Shown here: in pieces, positions 21,452 through 29,201 of the stretch
Numbering within the stretch: the first letter of the stretch is position 1
How the letters are laid out: each line of letters opens with the position of its first letter
Notes under the pieces: generated by a model
Seen by the model: only the letters and a program-made list of their open reading frames with translations
Told to the model about the DNA's origin: nothing
Database searches by the model: none
Program-made: the position numbers and the translations under genes
Virus record (IMG/VR): IMGVR_UViG_3300042321_002434
Span: 1-51,896 of that record
DNA length: 51,896 nt
Strand: one strand, 5' to 3'
DNA from: a virus

Positions 21452-22939
21452 TTAGCTGACAGTCGGGAAACCGCGCAGCGGCAAGGCGACTTCGAGGAGG
21501 GTGTAACCCCCCACTTGGCCGTCGATACGCTCGAAGGCACGCGAACCGAACACAGTTTCCATGCCGATGGCGTGGTCCATGTCGTGGTTCAGGTGTTCTT
21601 CGGTGCGTTTGCCGATGGCGCTGGCGCCGTCGATGGAGCCGTGGCCCATCACGCCGGCCATCTCACCGAGGCCGAGCATGAAGCCAAACGGAACGCCGAA
21701 GCTGTTGACTTCAACCACAAGGCTGCCAGAGGCCGCGCTGGTGGCGAGGTCAACGCCGCCGTAGGTGCCGGTGCCCCAGGTAATGTTACCCAAGGTAGTC
21801 ACCTGCGCGCCGGTGGCGGTTGCGCCGAGACGATTGATCATCGTCAGTTTGTTTCCGTTGTTCACGCGGAAGGAAGCGAACATGACCTTGCCGGCGTCTG
21901 CGCCGGAGAGGTTCAGGATCGCCACATAGCGGTCGGTCGCGGTGTCAGCCGTGATCTTGGCGCCTTCGCAACCGGTGTAAGCCGCGTTGCTGAAGTAGCC
22001 GAAGAACCGAACGTCCGTGTCGGCCGCGTTAGTCGCGGAGCCGCCGCCGGTGATGTCCACCGCGGTCGTGCCGGCCGCAATCGCGTTGCCCAAGAAGGCG
22101 CGCGGAACAAGCGGGCAGCCCGCCGGAGCCAAATCTTCGGGGTCTTCGATGTCCCACGAATAGATGAGGTTTCCGTTCCAAGGCAGGATGTTGCCGGTGA
22201 ACAGGCTGTTCATCGAGCCACGAACATCCGCGTATTGGGCGGCCTGAAGGTAGGTCGCGCTGTTGCGAAAGCTCTCCAAGGCGTTGTTGTCACCGAGGAA
22301 CACAAACTCGCGGATCGGGGCGCCGGCAGAAGATTTGCCGAGGCTCACCGGCTTGGCCGCGAGCGAGGTCAGGGTGTTAACACCGTGAAGGACGGTGGCC
22401 GTCGAGAAAACGTCCGCAGTGCGAAGCGCATTGCGCGAAGTTTTGTTGTTCGGACGGATGGTGTTGCGGGCGTTGGCGCGCCGGCGAAGCTCCATCAGCA
22501 TATCGTCAACCTTCTTGATACGAAGGTTGCGAGCGAGGAACTCCATGGCCGCGCGGTCCCACTTACCACCGATGATGGTTTCGTTGCGGGCAACGCTGTT
22601 GATGGCGAAACCATCCCACCAGCGACCCACTTTGAAGCGGAAGTCCTTGGGGACGAGTTTCTTTTCGTTGCCGACACGATCTCCAGCGCCTTGGACGCCG
22701 GGACCGCGAGCACCGCCGACCAGCGGAATCACCACTTCGTTACCGGCGGTGACGCGCAGATCGCTGTGCTCGATGAAGGCTTTTCCCGAACCGATTTTGC
22801 CGGTCAGGTTGTCGTAAAGCACCGAGTAATCGTTGCTTTTGCGGATCGCAAGCTCTGCCCAAGCGACTTTGGAAGCGTCAGGGGACGCCGACAAAATCTC
22901 AGATAGAGTTTGCACATTAGGTTTGTCGTATGAGGCCAT
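21452..22939 (-). CDS. Major capsid protein (N4 gp56-like)
   Basis: 495 residues from the ATG at 22939 (MASYDKPNVQTLSEILSASP). A TTG inside the upstream dyad would add 12 residues and is less likely. Segments such as RWWDGFAINSVARNETIIGG, KVDDMLMELRRRANARNTIR and REFVFLGDNNALESFRNS resemble the N4-gp56 group of HK97-fold capsid proteins. A beta-rich region (residues about 270-400) could be a surface insertion. It follows the scaffold gene, the usual order. Confidence 0.85.
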   Translation of the reverse strand: MASYDKPNVQTLSEILSASPDASKVAWAELAIRKSNDYSVLYDNLTGKIGSGKAFIEHSDLRVTAGNEVVIPLVGGARGPGVQGAGDRVGNEKKLVPKDFRFKVGRWWDGFAINSVARNETIIGGKWDRAAMEFLARNLRIKKVDDMLMELRRRANARNTIRPNNKTSRNALRTADVFSTATVLHGVNTLTSLAAKPVSLGKSSAGAPIREFVFLGDNNALESFRNSATYLQAAQYADVRGSMNSLFTGNILPWNGNLIYSWDIEDPEDLAPAGCPLVPRAFLGNAIAAGTTAVDITGGGSATNAADTDVRFFGYFSNAAYTGCEGAKITADTATDRYVAILNLSGADAGKVMFASFRVNNGNKLTMINRLGATATGAQVTTLGNITWGTGTYGGVDLATSAASGSLVVEVNSFGVPFGFMLGLGEMAGVMGHGSIDGASAIGKRTEEHLNHDMDHAIGMETVFGSRAFERIDGQVGGYTLLEVALPLRGFPTVS

Positions 22940-22956
22940 AATGGCGGTTTGCCTCG

Positions 22957-22975
22957 TTGCCAATCCTTTCGGCAA
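22957..22975 (-). promoter_or_regulatory. Intergenic dyad element, copy 11 (compensatory variant)
   Basis: The coding strand reads TTGCCGAAAGGATTGGCAA, 17 nt before the capsid ATG. Both arms differ from the consensus at the paired position (T-A to C-G), so the stem TTGCCGA/TTGGCAA is preserved. Confidence 0.8.
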
Positions 22976-23035
22976 CAGAAGCGATTAGGTTTGTTTGGTT
23001 GTTTGCTTTGCCGTCCGCTGGACGGAAGCCGCGCG

Positions 23036-24079
23036 CTACAAGCGCAACAGGACGTTGTTCGTCCTATCGCCAAGCAGGGCCGCTTCCAGAACATCGGTCG
23101 GGGCTTCTTTGATGGCCCTGTCCAGACTGGCAGGGTCGATCATTCGGGTTGCTGGTTGCGCGGTTCGCGCGCTCGCGGCCACCGGAAGCACACCAGCCGG
23201 TGAAGGCTTGGCGGGCTGCGCTGGAACGAGTTGCGCTTCGCTTGGCGTTGTTTGGGTCGTAGCGGCCGGTCGTTTCAACTCGACGCGCTGCGCTTCCGGC
23301 AACCGGGCATTGGCCAAAGCCAAAAACAACTCCGGTGCCTGCGGATCGTAGAGGAGGGGATTTTGGGTCGCCTCTGCCTCTGCAATGACCGCTGAAAGGG
23401 TTTGTCCGATAACTGAATTGGCATCCAAGGCTTCAGGGCACATGGACGCTGCGCGCTGATAGCTGGCTTCGCGCTCCTCGTTGATCGAGGCCACGCGGAC
23501 TTCTTGATGTCTGATGTGATTGGCTTTCTCCACCGCCTGATCGGCCAAAAGGCGGGCATGCTCTTTGGTCAGGTTGGCGATTTCACTGGTGAACAGGCCG
23601 TCATTGGCTCCGGCTTCGTCCAGAGCGGATTCGATGGCGGCAATGCGCTCATCAAGAGTCGGCTCCGGTTCACCTTGTTCGGCCGGCTGCTCGTTCCATC
23701 CAAGGTGATAGCGCGCCCTGGCAAGCGACTCATCCAAGCTCAGATCGGGATTGCGCTGGCGGATTTGCAAAGCAATAGCCTCGTCCTCTGCCAAATTGGA
23801 AAACTCAGCCGACACGGCCGGATTTTCGACCTCCACGGAGGCGGGCGGGGCGTCATCGGGAGCAATGGAAGGAGAAGAACCCTGCTCCGATTCGGTTTGC
23901 GCTTGTGCCCCGCCCGCCGGTTGGGTGGCCTGCGCGCCAGCTTCGGGAGTAGTGTTCTCCACGGCAGCAGGTTCCAGATCAGCGGCCGCCACAGGCTGCG
24001 GTTCAGTGCTGGCCCCCAAAAGGGCAGCTTCGAGGGTGGCGGTATCTACGTTGTCGAAATTAGCAATAGCTGTGCTCAT
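23036..24079 (-). CDS. Scaffold-like capsid assembly protein
   Basis: 347 residues, start ATG at 24079. It is acidic, rich in Ala, Glu and Pro, with a low-complexity N-terminal half, a helical middle (residues about 140-240) and a Pro/Thr linker before a short basic C-terminus (DRTNNVLLRL). That layout is typical of internal scaffolding proteins, whose C-terminus binds the capsid protein. The segment LEAALLG occurs both at residues 16-22 and at about 331-337. The gene lies directly upstream of the capsid gene. Confidence 0.75.
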   Translation of the reverse strand: MSTAIANFDNVDTATLEAALLGASTEPQPVAAADLEPAAVENTTPEAGAQATQPAGGAQAQTESEQGSSPSIAPDDAPPASVEVENPAVSAEFSNLAEDEAIALQIRQRNPDLSLDESLARARYHLGWNEQPAEQGEPEPTLDERIAAIESALDEAGANDGLFTSEIANLTKEHARLLADQAVEKANHIRHQEVRVASINEEREASYQRAASMCPEALDANSVIGQTLSAVIAEAEATQNPLLYDPQAPELFLALANARLPEAQRVELKRPAATTQTTPSEAQLVPAQPAKPSPAGVLPVAASARTAQPATRMIDPASLDRAIKEAPTDVLEAALLGDRTNNVLLRL

Positions 24080-24107
24080 TGCGGCGACTTTTGCCCAACC
24101 GGCAATC

Positions 24108-24126
24108 TTGTCAAATATTTTGACAA
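24108..24126. promoter_or_regulatory. Perfect dyad between divergent genes, copy 12
   Basis: TTGTCAAATATTTTGACAA has 8-bp perfect arms and an AT-only centre, in the only divergent intergenic region. Each strand offers TTGACA as a -35 box pointing outward, but no good -10 is seen at 17 bp on either side. Confidence 0.7.
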
Positions 24127-24153
24127 CCCAAAATATCCGGCTATCACGGCGGG

Positions 24154-25233
24154 GTGCATTGGCTTACCGCCCTCGATCAAAACGTGCAGGTTGCCCACCT
24201 GAATTTCCCGCACGGCGTCGATTGCCTGACGGAAGATGTCAACGTGGGCGAAATCATGGCCATGCGGCAGGAGCGATTTGAGGCTTCTATTGCAGAGTTC
24301 AAGCCAATTACGGCCGGCGATTTGCTGGTCGTTGCCCCTGGAGGATGGGGCGACATGATGTTTCTCGAACCGGTCCTGCGCGGATGGCGCGTCAACAATC
24401 CCGATACACGTTTGGGGCTGACAGTTGGCACCGAGCACCACCACATCTTCGACGGCTTGGGACTGAACTACGAACTGGTGCCGTATCCTGTGCCAAAAGA
24501 TGCCGTGTATGCGTTTGATTCAAACGTGTTTGCCGCGGAAATGCGTATCCAGCGCAATCCCGGCGTTCATCCCACCGACCTTTACGCCGTTGCCCTTGGC
24601 CTCGAACTGCAAGACAGGCGCCCCCGCTACAAGATCAGCCTCGAAGAAGCCGAGTTCGCCCAGAAAGAGCTACCCAAGACCGGCCGCCCGCGGATTGGCA
24701 TGCACGTTCGGGCCACCGCGCTATGCCGGACCTACCCGCATCAGGTGCCGCTCCTCGAAGAACTGCTCTCCAAGCGCAAATACGAGGTGATTCTATTCGG
24801 CGCGCACGGCGAGGCCCAAGCCGACGATTCCGCGGAATTGGGGCTGGTCAACCTATGTAACCGGCCGCTGACCTTCCGCCAATCGGCCGCGCTTTTGTCC
24901 ACCTGTGACGGATTTATCGCGCCAGACTCCGGTCTTCTCCACGTTGCCGGAGCCTTGGGCGTTCCAACTGTTGCCTTGTTTGGGCCGTTCTCATGGAAGG
25001 AGCGGACCATCTACTATCCAAGCGTCCAAGCCCTGCAAGGCCGCGCTCGTTGCGCTCCTTGCCACCACCACAAGCGCGCCGGCCGCGAATGGCCGGAAGG
25101 CGGCCCCTGCGAGCAAACAGGCTATTGCGTAGCCTTGGCCGACATTACCCCGCAAAGAGTAGTGGCAAAGCTCGATGGCCTGCTCGACCCGCGCAATTTC
25201 CCCGTCTGTCGCGTGGCTCCTTGGCCCTTATGA
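24154..25233 (+). CDS. Glycosyltransferase family 9-like protein (heptosyltransferase-like)
   Basis: Plus strand, 359 residues from GTG at 24154; no upstream ATG exists before an in-frame stop at 24121. A GT-B fold is suggested by VVAPGGWGDMMFLEPVLRGW near the N-terminus, GMHVRATALCRTYPHQVPLL in the middle, and the donor-site signature APDSGLLHVAGALGVPTVAL followed by FGPFSWKERT. This matches GT9 enzymes that add heptose or related sugars to lipopolysaccharide. It lies opposite to all late genes, so it may be expressed on its own, for example in the prophage, to alter the host surface and block other phages. Confidence 0.85.
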   Translation: MHWLTALDQNVQVAHLNFPHGVDCLTEDVNVGEIMAMRQERFEASIAEFKPITAGDLLVVAPGGWGDMMFLEPVLRGWRVNNPDTRLGLTVGTEHHHIFDGLGLNYELVPYPVPKDAVYAFDSNVFAAEMRIQRNPGVHPTDLYAVALGLELQDRRPRYKISLEEAEFAQKELPKTGRPRIGMHVRATALCRTYPHQVPLLEELLSKRKYEVILFGAHGEAQADDSAELGLVNLCNRPLTFRQSAALLSTCDGFIAPDSGLLHVAGALGVPTVALFGPFSWKERTIYYPSVQALQGRARCAPCHHHKRAGREWPEGGPCEQTGYCVALADITPQRVVAKLDGLLDPRNFPVCRVAPWPL

Positions 25234-25397
25234 GCCAAACGCTGCAAGCCTACATTGAGTCCAAAGGCTACGATTCAATACAGGTAATGAACGCTTTGCA
25301 GGATCACGGCGTTATTTCAGATAACTGCGAGCACGTTGCAGAGGTGGGCAACGGCGGGTTTGCCGTTCAGTGGCTGGAGGACAATTACGCGCGGTAA
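25230..25397 (+). CDS. Small partner of the glycosyltransferase, 55 aa
   Basis: Plus strand; the ATG at 25230 overlaps the TGA of the glycosyltransferase (ATGA). The product MSQTLQAYIESKGYDSIQVM followed by NALQDHGVISDNCEHVAEVG is a small mixed alpha/beta protein of normal composition. Its 3' end overlaps the convergent amidase gene by 13 bp. No family is recognised; translation coupling suggests it works with or is co-regulated with the enzyme. Confidence 0.7.
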   Translation: MSQTLQAYIESKGYDSIQVMNALQDHGVISDNCEHVAEVGNGGFAVQWLEDNYAR

Positions 25398-25993
25398 ACA
25401 ATCGGCAGGCCCGACAGTCCGCAGGCTTGCCGCAATTTCTCCATAGGGAAGGCCGGCCCTGGGTCACTTTTCCTTTCCGGCGCAATGCAATCGTGGCCGG
25501 TAATGTCATCGAGCCGGTAGCGTTTGACCAATGCCTGCACCAGTTTGGTTGCAGCAACCAACTGCGCCCGCGGGTAATCCTCCCAATCTTTCACCGGTCC
25601 GCCATTGCGGTGGGCCGCGGCGACCAGAGGCAATTTGCTCCACCGGCGCGCCAGCTTGGGGTCATCGCCGGCATTGGCCAACTCAATGCCGATAGAACAG
25701 TCGTTCAACCCATCGTATAGTGTTCCGGTCTTGGGATCGCGCCACCGGCTTACTCCGGCATGCCCCGCCGTCCGGTTGAAAGGCCGGCACTGAATGATCG
25801 TGCCATCCCTGTCGATAACCACATGCGCGCTGGCCCCCTTGGCCGACTTGGTTTTCCAGAAGTTGACGCTGCTGCGCGCAGTCGCGCCGGCCGTGAAATG
25901 GATCACCACGCACCGGCGGATAGGCATGGCCGCCCCGCCGGAAATCCGGTCGTGCTGGACACCTTCGATCCAATGATCATCGCGGATGGTCAT
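25385..25993 (-). CDS. N-acetylmuramoyl-L-alanine amidase (endolysin)
   Basis: 202 residues, start ATG at 25993, overlapping the stop of the lipoprotein gene. The Amidase_2/PGRP fold is seen as VVIHFTAG (first zinc His), a HVVIDRDGTIIQCRPFNRTA strand pair with AGHAG, NDCSIGIELAN, and the GHDCIAPERKSDPG close with the last His and Lys. It cuts the bond between muramic acid and the stem peptide. There is no signal peptide, so export depends on the holin at 26126-26287. Confidence 0.93.
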   Translation of the reverse strand: MTIRDDHWIEGVQHDRISGGAAMPIRRCVVIHFTAGATARSSVNFWKTKSAKGASAHVVIDRDGTIIQCRPFNRTAGHAGVSRWRDPKTGTLYDGLNDCSIGIELANAGDDPKLARRWSKLPLVAAAHRNGGPVKDWEDYPRAQLVAATKLVQALVKRYRLDDITGHDCIAPERKSDPGPAFPMEKLRQACGLSGLPIVYRA

Positions 25994-26142
25994 TTTTGCC
26001 CGATGAAGCTCACATCGAGCCGCTGTTTGCCGAAATCGTAACTGATTTGCGGTGTCAACGTGGCGCAGCCGACCAGAAACATGACGGCCAACGCGGCCGC
26101 CAGAGCCAAAGCCAAGGCCAAGTATTTAGTTTTTTGACGCAT
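25990..26142 (-). CDS. Small lipoprotein, o-spanin candidate (Rz1-like)
   Basis: 50 residues, start ATG at 26142. MRQKTKYLALALALAAALAV with a following MFLVGCATL shows a signal sequence and lipobox LVGC, so the Cys should be lipidated and the mature part (about 24 residues) anchored in the outer membrane. It overlaps the holin gene at its 5' end and the amidase at its 3' end. The order coil-plus-membrane protein, holin, lipoprotein, amidase suggests the outer-membrane half of a two-part spanin. The mature part is shorter and less Pro-rich than lambda Rz1. Confidence 0.75.
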   Translation of the reverse strand: MRQKTKYLALALALAAALAVMFLVGCATLTPQISYDFGKQRLDVSFIGQK

Positions 26143-26287
26143 CGCGAGCAAAGATCAAGCCGACCCCGGCCATGATGCTCGAAATGTGAACCGACAAATC
26201 ATTGATCGGTTGGCCGTCCAGCAACGCTTTGGCAATCGAAAGCGCGCTGATGAGAATGGCAATAATGCCTGTGGCGGATGTTTTCAT
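26126..26287 (-). CDS. Holin candidate, 53 aa
   Basis: Start ATG at 26287. It has two hydrophobic segments, GIIAILISALSIAKALL (about residues 7-23) and HISSIMAGVGLIFA (about 35-48), joined by a short turn (DGQPINDLS), with a charged tail RDASKN. Size and layout match small two-span phage holins. It overlaps the lipoprotein gene by 17 bp in another frame and lies next to the endolysin, which strengthens the call. Confidence 0.75.
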   Translation of the reverse strand: MKTSATGIIAILISALSIAKALLDGQPINDLSVHISSIMAGVGLIFARDASKN

Positions 26288-26307
26288 AGTCAGTGGTCCA
26301 TGGTGGG

Positions 26308-26598
26308 TTATCTGTTGGAAAGAGAGTTTTCTATGCGTTGGGTGCGTTTGTCAATACTTTCGACAACTGCAACGAGAGCCGCCACCTTCTCGTTCCGGCT
26401 ATTGGATGCCTCTGTCAGCGCGGCGATATGGACATCTTGGCTTCGGTTCGCTTCCTCCGCGGCATCTACTCTGTGCGGAAGGCTCATCCAAAGGCTTAAA
26501 GCCGACATGATGGCTATGCCTCCGGTCGCCAACCCGATGGTTTCAGGGACCGAAAAACTGAATCGGGCGTGGCCGTGGGTGTCGTGCTCGATGCTCAT
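26308..26598 (-). CDS. Membrane-anchored coiled-coil protein, i-spanin candidate
   Basis: 96 residues, start ATG at 26598. A short polar N-terminus leads to one transmembrane helix (ETIGLATGGIAIMSALSLWM, about residues 19-38), then a charged alpha-helical, coiled-coil-like domain (residues 45-96). That is the layout of an inner-membrane spanin (Rz type). It lies just upstream of holin, lipoprotein and amidase. A dyad-like element is encoded inside it (VESID). No sequence match to known Rz can be claimed. Confidence 0.65.
   Translation of the reverse strand: MSIEHDTHGHARFSFSVPETIGLATGGIAIMSALSLWMSLPHRVDAAEEANRSQDVHIAALTEASNSRNEKVAALVAVVESIDKRTQRIENSLSNR
26349..26366 (-). promoter_or_regulatory. 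Dyad element, copy 13, inside a coding sequence
   Basis: The coding strand reads TTGTCGAAAGTATTGACA, encoding VVESIDK of the i-spanin candidate. It lies about 61 nt upstream of the holin start. Confidence 0.5.
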
Positions 26599-27137
26599 TC
26601 GTAAAGCGGGATGCGGAAGCTATTGGTTCCGACTTGGACCTCAATCCAGCGGTTCACATTGGTCGGATTTGCCGGAGCGTTGGTTTTGATCCAGTTATTA
26701 GTCGAAATTAAAAACCTGAACGGCACATTGACCTGCAAATGGTCGAAAGCGCCCCATTCCAAAAGTGAACGCCCAGACATGGCCAAATAGCCATCGCTCA
26801 AGTTGATCTGCACAAGCCCACTGCCTTGATCGTAAAGATTGTCAGTATTTACAGTTCCCGCAGTGACGCTCTCAAACCACGGCTCCCCCCCTTCAGAAAC
26901 GTCACCCGCACCAATCGCGTTGCGGAAGTTGATGACGTTGGTGTTCGTGAGGGCTGGGAGGCCGATACGGAGGTTGGTGCGGGTGGCGGCGGCGGTGTCC
27001 CGCAAAAGCACCGGCATCCAAGTCGCCCCCTGCTTGTAGTCGGCCGTCTGGCGGATGTCGGCATCGAAGGGCTGCGCCCAAACAGTGACAAGACAGAGGG
27101 CGGACAAAAGGACAAAAAGAATGTGTTTGGTTTTCAT
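26595..27137 (-). CDS. Secreted protein with tail-fibre-like segment
   Basis: 180 residues, start ATG at 27137. MKTKHILFVLLSALCLVTVW with AQP is a clear Sec signal peptide. The mature part holds NLRIGLPALTNTNVINFRNA followed by IGAG, a pattern common in tail-fibre stalks, and a beta-rich C-terminal half. Virion proteins rarely carry signal peptides, so this may be exported by the infected or lysogenic cell. It overlaps the i-spanin candidate by ATGA and lies between fibre genes and lysis genes. Confidence 0.75.
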   Translation of the reverse strand: MKTKHILFVLLSALCLVTVWAQPFDADIRQTADYKQGATWMPVLLRDTAAATRTNLRIGLPALTNTNVINFRNAIGAGDVSEGGEPWFESVTAGTVNTDNLYDQGSGLVQINLSDGYLAMSGRSLLEWGAFDHLQVNVPFRFLISTNNWIKTNAPANPTNVNRWIEVQVGTNSFRIPLYE

Positions 27138-27165
27138 AGGATCAAAATCCCAATTCTGACAACAT

Positions 27166-27183
27166 TGTCAATTCTTTCGACCA
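27166..27183 (-). promoter_or_regulatory. Dyad element, copy 14
   Basis: The coding strand reads TGGTCGAAAGAATTGACA. It overlaps the TGA stop of the gene at 27168-27440 and lies 28 nt upstream of the start at 27137. Confidence 0.65.
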
Positions 27184-27440
27184 CGCAAATAGGCCAGCGC
27201 GACCGCGATATGCACGATGGCGCCGGTAATGGCCTCGTTTTGCTCTCCCGCGCGCCGTAGCGCGGTCCGTATCCGGTTGTAGGTGATCAGGTGCTTTGCC
27301 GGCCCGATATGGTCTGTATCGGACTCCAAGGCGCAAAGATCAGGAGCCAGCTTCAGGGCCGCGCGCAGCGTCCTCCAGTTGGCCAACCCGATCACCGGCG
27401 CCAGGGCAAAGAGGACAGCTTGGAGGTAGGCTGATTTCAT
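27168..27440 (-). CDS. Hypothetical protein with hydrophobic N-terminus, 90 aa
   Basis: Start ATG at 27440. Residues 1-22 (MKSAYLQAVLFALAPVIGLA) are hydrophobic and may be a membrane anchor; another hydrophobic patch (TGAIVHIAVALAYL) lies near the end. The middle is charged. It could be a second lysis-related membrane protein, since the lysis genes follow, but no holin family is recognised. Confidence 0.65.
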   Translation of the reverse strand: MKSAYLQAVLFALAPVIGLANWRTLRAALKLAPDLCALESDTDHIGPAKHLITYNRIRTALRRAGEQNEAITGAIVHIAVALAYLRGRKN

Positions 27441-27445
27441 AGTGT

Positions 27446-27919
27446 TTAGGGTTGCTGCAAATCCCCCACGGCCTCCCCACTCGCCTCCGCAAAGCTCGCC
27501 TGCGGCTGGCCGAAAGACTCCTGTGGCGCGGGTGTGGGATTCATCGCCCAGCCAAGCATCACGCCTTCAAGCCACTGCTTCGCGGCGGTCATCTTCGGGC
27601 CGAGGGGCTTGCCTGCTTGAGCAAGGGCCATGCGAAGCTCTTGCAGTGCGGCGATTTGGTAGGCGCTGAAATACTGCGAGACGATTTGCTCTGCGGTATA
27701 GGTAAGATCGGTGACCGCCCAAGTGCGCGTCACGGTTTGCGCTTCGACATCTACGACATCTGATTGATTCAAGACTTGGGTTTCGGGATCGTATGTAGGA
27801 ATTTCGCCTTCGATCACGGTCATCTCTAGAAGCTCTGGAGCGAGCCCAACGATTGGCTCGTCGTCAATACGGGGCCAAGGCAGGACAGTTTCGTTAATAG
27901 TGTCGTAGAGGAGTTTCAT
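27446..27919 (-). CDS. Fibre-associated or assembly protein, 157 aa
   Basis: Start ATG at 27919. The sequence MKLLYDTINETVLPWPRIDD and the later TRTWAVTDLTYTAEQIVSQY resemble tail-fibre-assembly or fibre-tip accessory proteins that follow fibre genes in many phages. The C-terminus (QESFGQPQASFAEASGEAVG) is low-complexity, and its DNA is locally palindromic and Cys/Pro-codon-rich in other frames; it may come from a mobile repeat. Function inferred only from position and style. Confidence 0.65.
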   Translation of the reverse strand: MKLLYDTINETVLPWPRIDDEPIVGLAPELLEMTVIEGEIPTYDPETQVLNQSDVVDVEAQTVTRTWAVTDLTYTAEQIVSQYFSAYQIAALQELRMALAQAGKPLGPKMTAAKQWLEGVMLGWAMNPTPAPQESFGQPQASFAEASGEAVGDLQQP

Positions 27920-27923
27920 AATG

Positions 27924-28463
27924 TTAGTCTGCGTATATCGTCAAATCAGTCACGCCAGGTGCAGTATTGCCAACCTGCCACATCGCAAACGTGATCAAAG
28001 TGTTTGCGGGAAAATTGCTGGCAACTAACGTGACGGTGCGAGTATTGGCATCAAAAGGAGATGTGTAAACAGCGACGAAATTGTTAAGCGAATTATACGA
28101 ACCCTCGTAGAAAGCGGCACCCATAGTGTAAGAATACCCGTTCAACGATCTAATCGTCCAAGTCGCTGTGAGAGTTCGTTGTATCGGCAGTGCCGACATT
28201 TCCTGATAAAGCGGCTGAAACTTTGTAGTTACATCTACGGTGCCTTCTGTGACAGAAAGTGTATTTAGGTTGGCGTAATATTTACCTTCAAGCAGCAGCA
28301 CGGAATATCCTGCATTGGCAATATTAGATTCAGTTGACCACATAGGCGGAACACCGTTATACCATCCACCTCCAGTAACCCCCATTCCAGAGACATTACT
28401 GAAGTCGCCGTTCTGGATCAGGTTGGTTCTCTGAAACCGATACGGGTCAATGATAAAGCTCAT
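27924..28463 (-). CDS. Fibre-tip/carbohydrate-binding-like protein, 179 aa
   Basis: Start ATG at 28463, overlapping the stop of the upstream fibre gene. MSFIIDPYRFQRTNLIQNGD is a typical fibre-tip start (the segment NLIQNGDFS is typical of carbohydrate-binding module-like phage proteins). The rest is strand-rich with many Thr, Asn and Tyr, as in a jelly-roll fold. It probably binds a host surface glycan. The DNA here is visibly richer in A+T than its neighbours, which suggests recent exchange of the receptor-binding region. Confidence 0.75.
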   Translation of the reverse strand: MSFIIDPYRFQRTNLIQNGDFSNVSGMGVTGGGWYNGVPPMWSTESNIANAGYSVLLLEGKYYANLNTLSVTEGTVDVTTKFQPLYQEMSALPIQRTLTATWTIRSLNGYSYTMGAAFYEGSYNSLNNFVAVYTSPFDANTRTVTLVASNFPANTLITFAMWQVGNTAPGVTDLTIYAD

Positions 28464-29200
28464 AAAATGCGATTTCCTTCCAAATATATTTTGAGACCCC
28501 TGCCAGCGGAGGTGCTTCCTATTTGGTGAACGTGTATGTGGAACTCTGGGGATGCTTCTCCTATCATGTCCGAGATATACTCAATTACCGCATCGTTAAG
28601 ACTAGTGCTACTCGCTGTGGAACCCGCTGGAATTGTGACAGTTCCATACACTAGTAGGTTAGCGGGGTTCCCAGGCGCGGGTGCTCGCAATTGAACGACT
28701 AGGGAGGATCCAGTTGGTGCCTGTGTCACAGAAGCGCGAAACGTGTTGATAAACATCATCTCAAAAACGCGAAACACTAATTTCGTGCCCGTTGTCAAAA
28801 GACTAGTTTCATCCGAACACGCTGCTATAAGTTGATAGGGAGACCGTGGTTTGTTCAGGATTTGCGCGTCCCCGCTGTTGGCGTTCCAATCGGACTTAAT
28901 GTGGGGGCTTATCTCGGTGTAGACAGAACCAGTGCCACTCCACGCATAGATTTTCCGTGTGTCTTGAGCGATATACACTCGCTGAAAATTACCAGTGAGT
29001 GCTTGGATCGCTGTCAGATTGGCGGCTGAGACGAATGTCTCCAATGCCGTTCTTTGCGCTTGAACTGTGGCCGCAGTAAGCAAAGCGCGGCCTGCGGCGG
29101 TGCTGTCGGAGATATCCGAAGCGGGGTGCGTGTGGGCGGCGGGGGCAGCGCCCACTTGGTCCAACTGCGCTGTGATCGGATTGAACAGAAACTTGCCCAT
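28460..29200 (-). CDS. Tail fibre protein
   Basis: 246 residues, start ATG at 29200. After a short N-terminus (MGKFLFNPITAQLDQVGAAP) comes AHTHPASDISDSTAAGRALL and TAATVQAQRTALE, the repeat style of fibre stalks; SDWNANSGDAQILNKP is another well-known fibre segment. The C-terminal 100 residues are beta-rich and could form a knob (EFHIHVHQIG near the end). It precedes the tip-like protein at 27924, with which it overlaps. Confidence 0.85.
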   Translation of the reverse strand: MGKFLFNPITAQLDQVGAAPAAHTHPASDISDSTAAGRALLTAATVQAQRTALETFVSAANLTAIQALTGNFQRVYIAQDTRKIYAWSGTGSVYTEISPHIKSDWNANSGDAQILNKPRSPYQLIAACSDETSLLTTGTKLVFRVFEMMFINTFRASVTQAPTGSSLVVQLRAPAPGNPANLLVYGTVTIPAGSTASSTSLNDAVIEYISDMIGEASPEFHIHVHQIGSTSAGRGLKIYLEGNRIL

Positions 29201-29201
29201 A

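Noticed and set aside
21515-22906. 463-codon plus-strand open frame over the capsid gene
   Set aside because: Antisense shadow of a well-supported capsid gene; its composition mirrors that codon use and no regulatory signal precedes it.
24108-24150. Divergent consensus promoter pair around the perfect dyad
   Set aside because: Both strands offer TTGACA but no recognisable -10 sits 16-18 bp away, so only the dyad was annotated.
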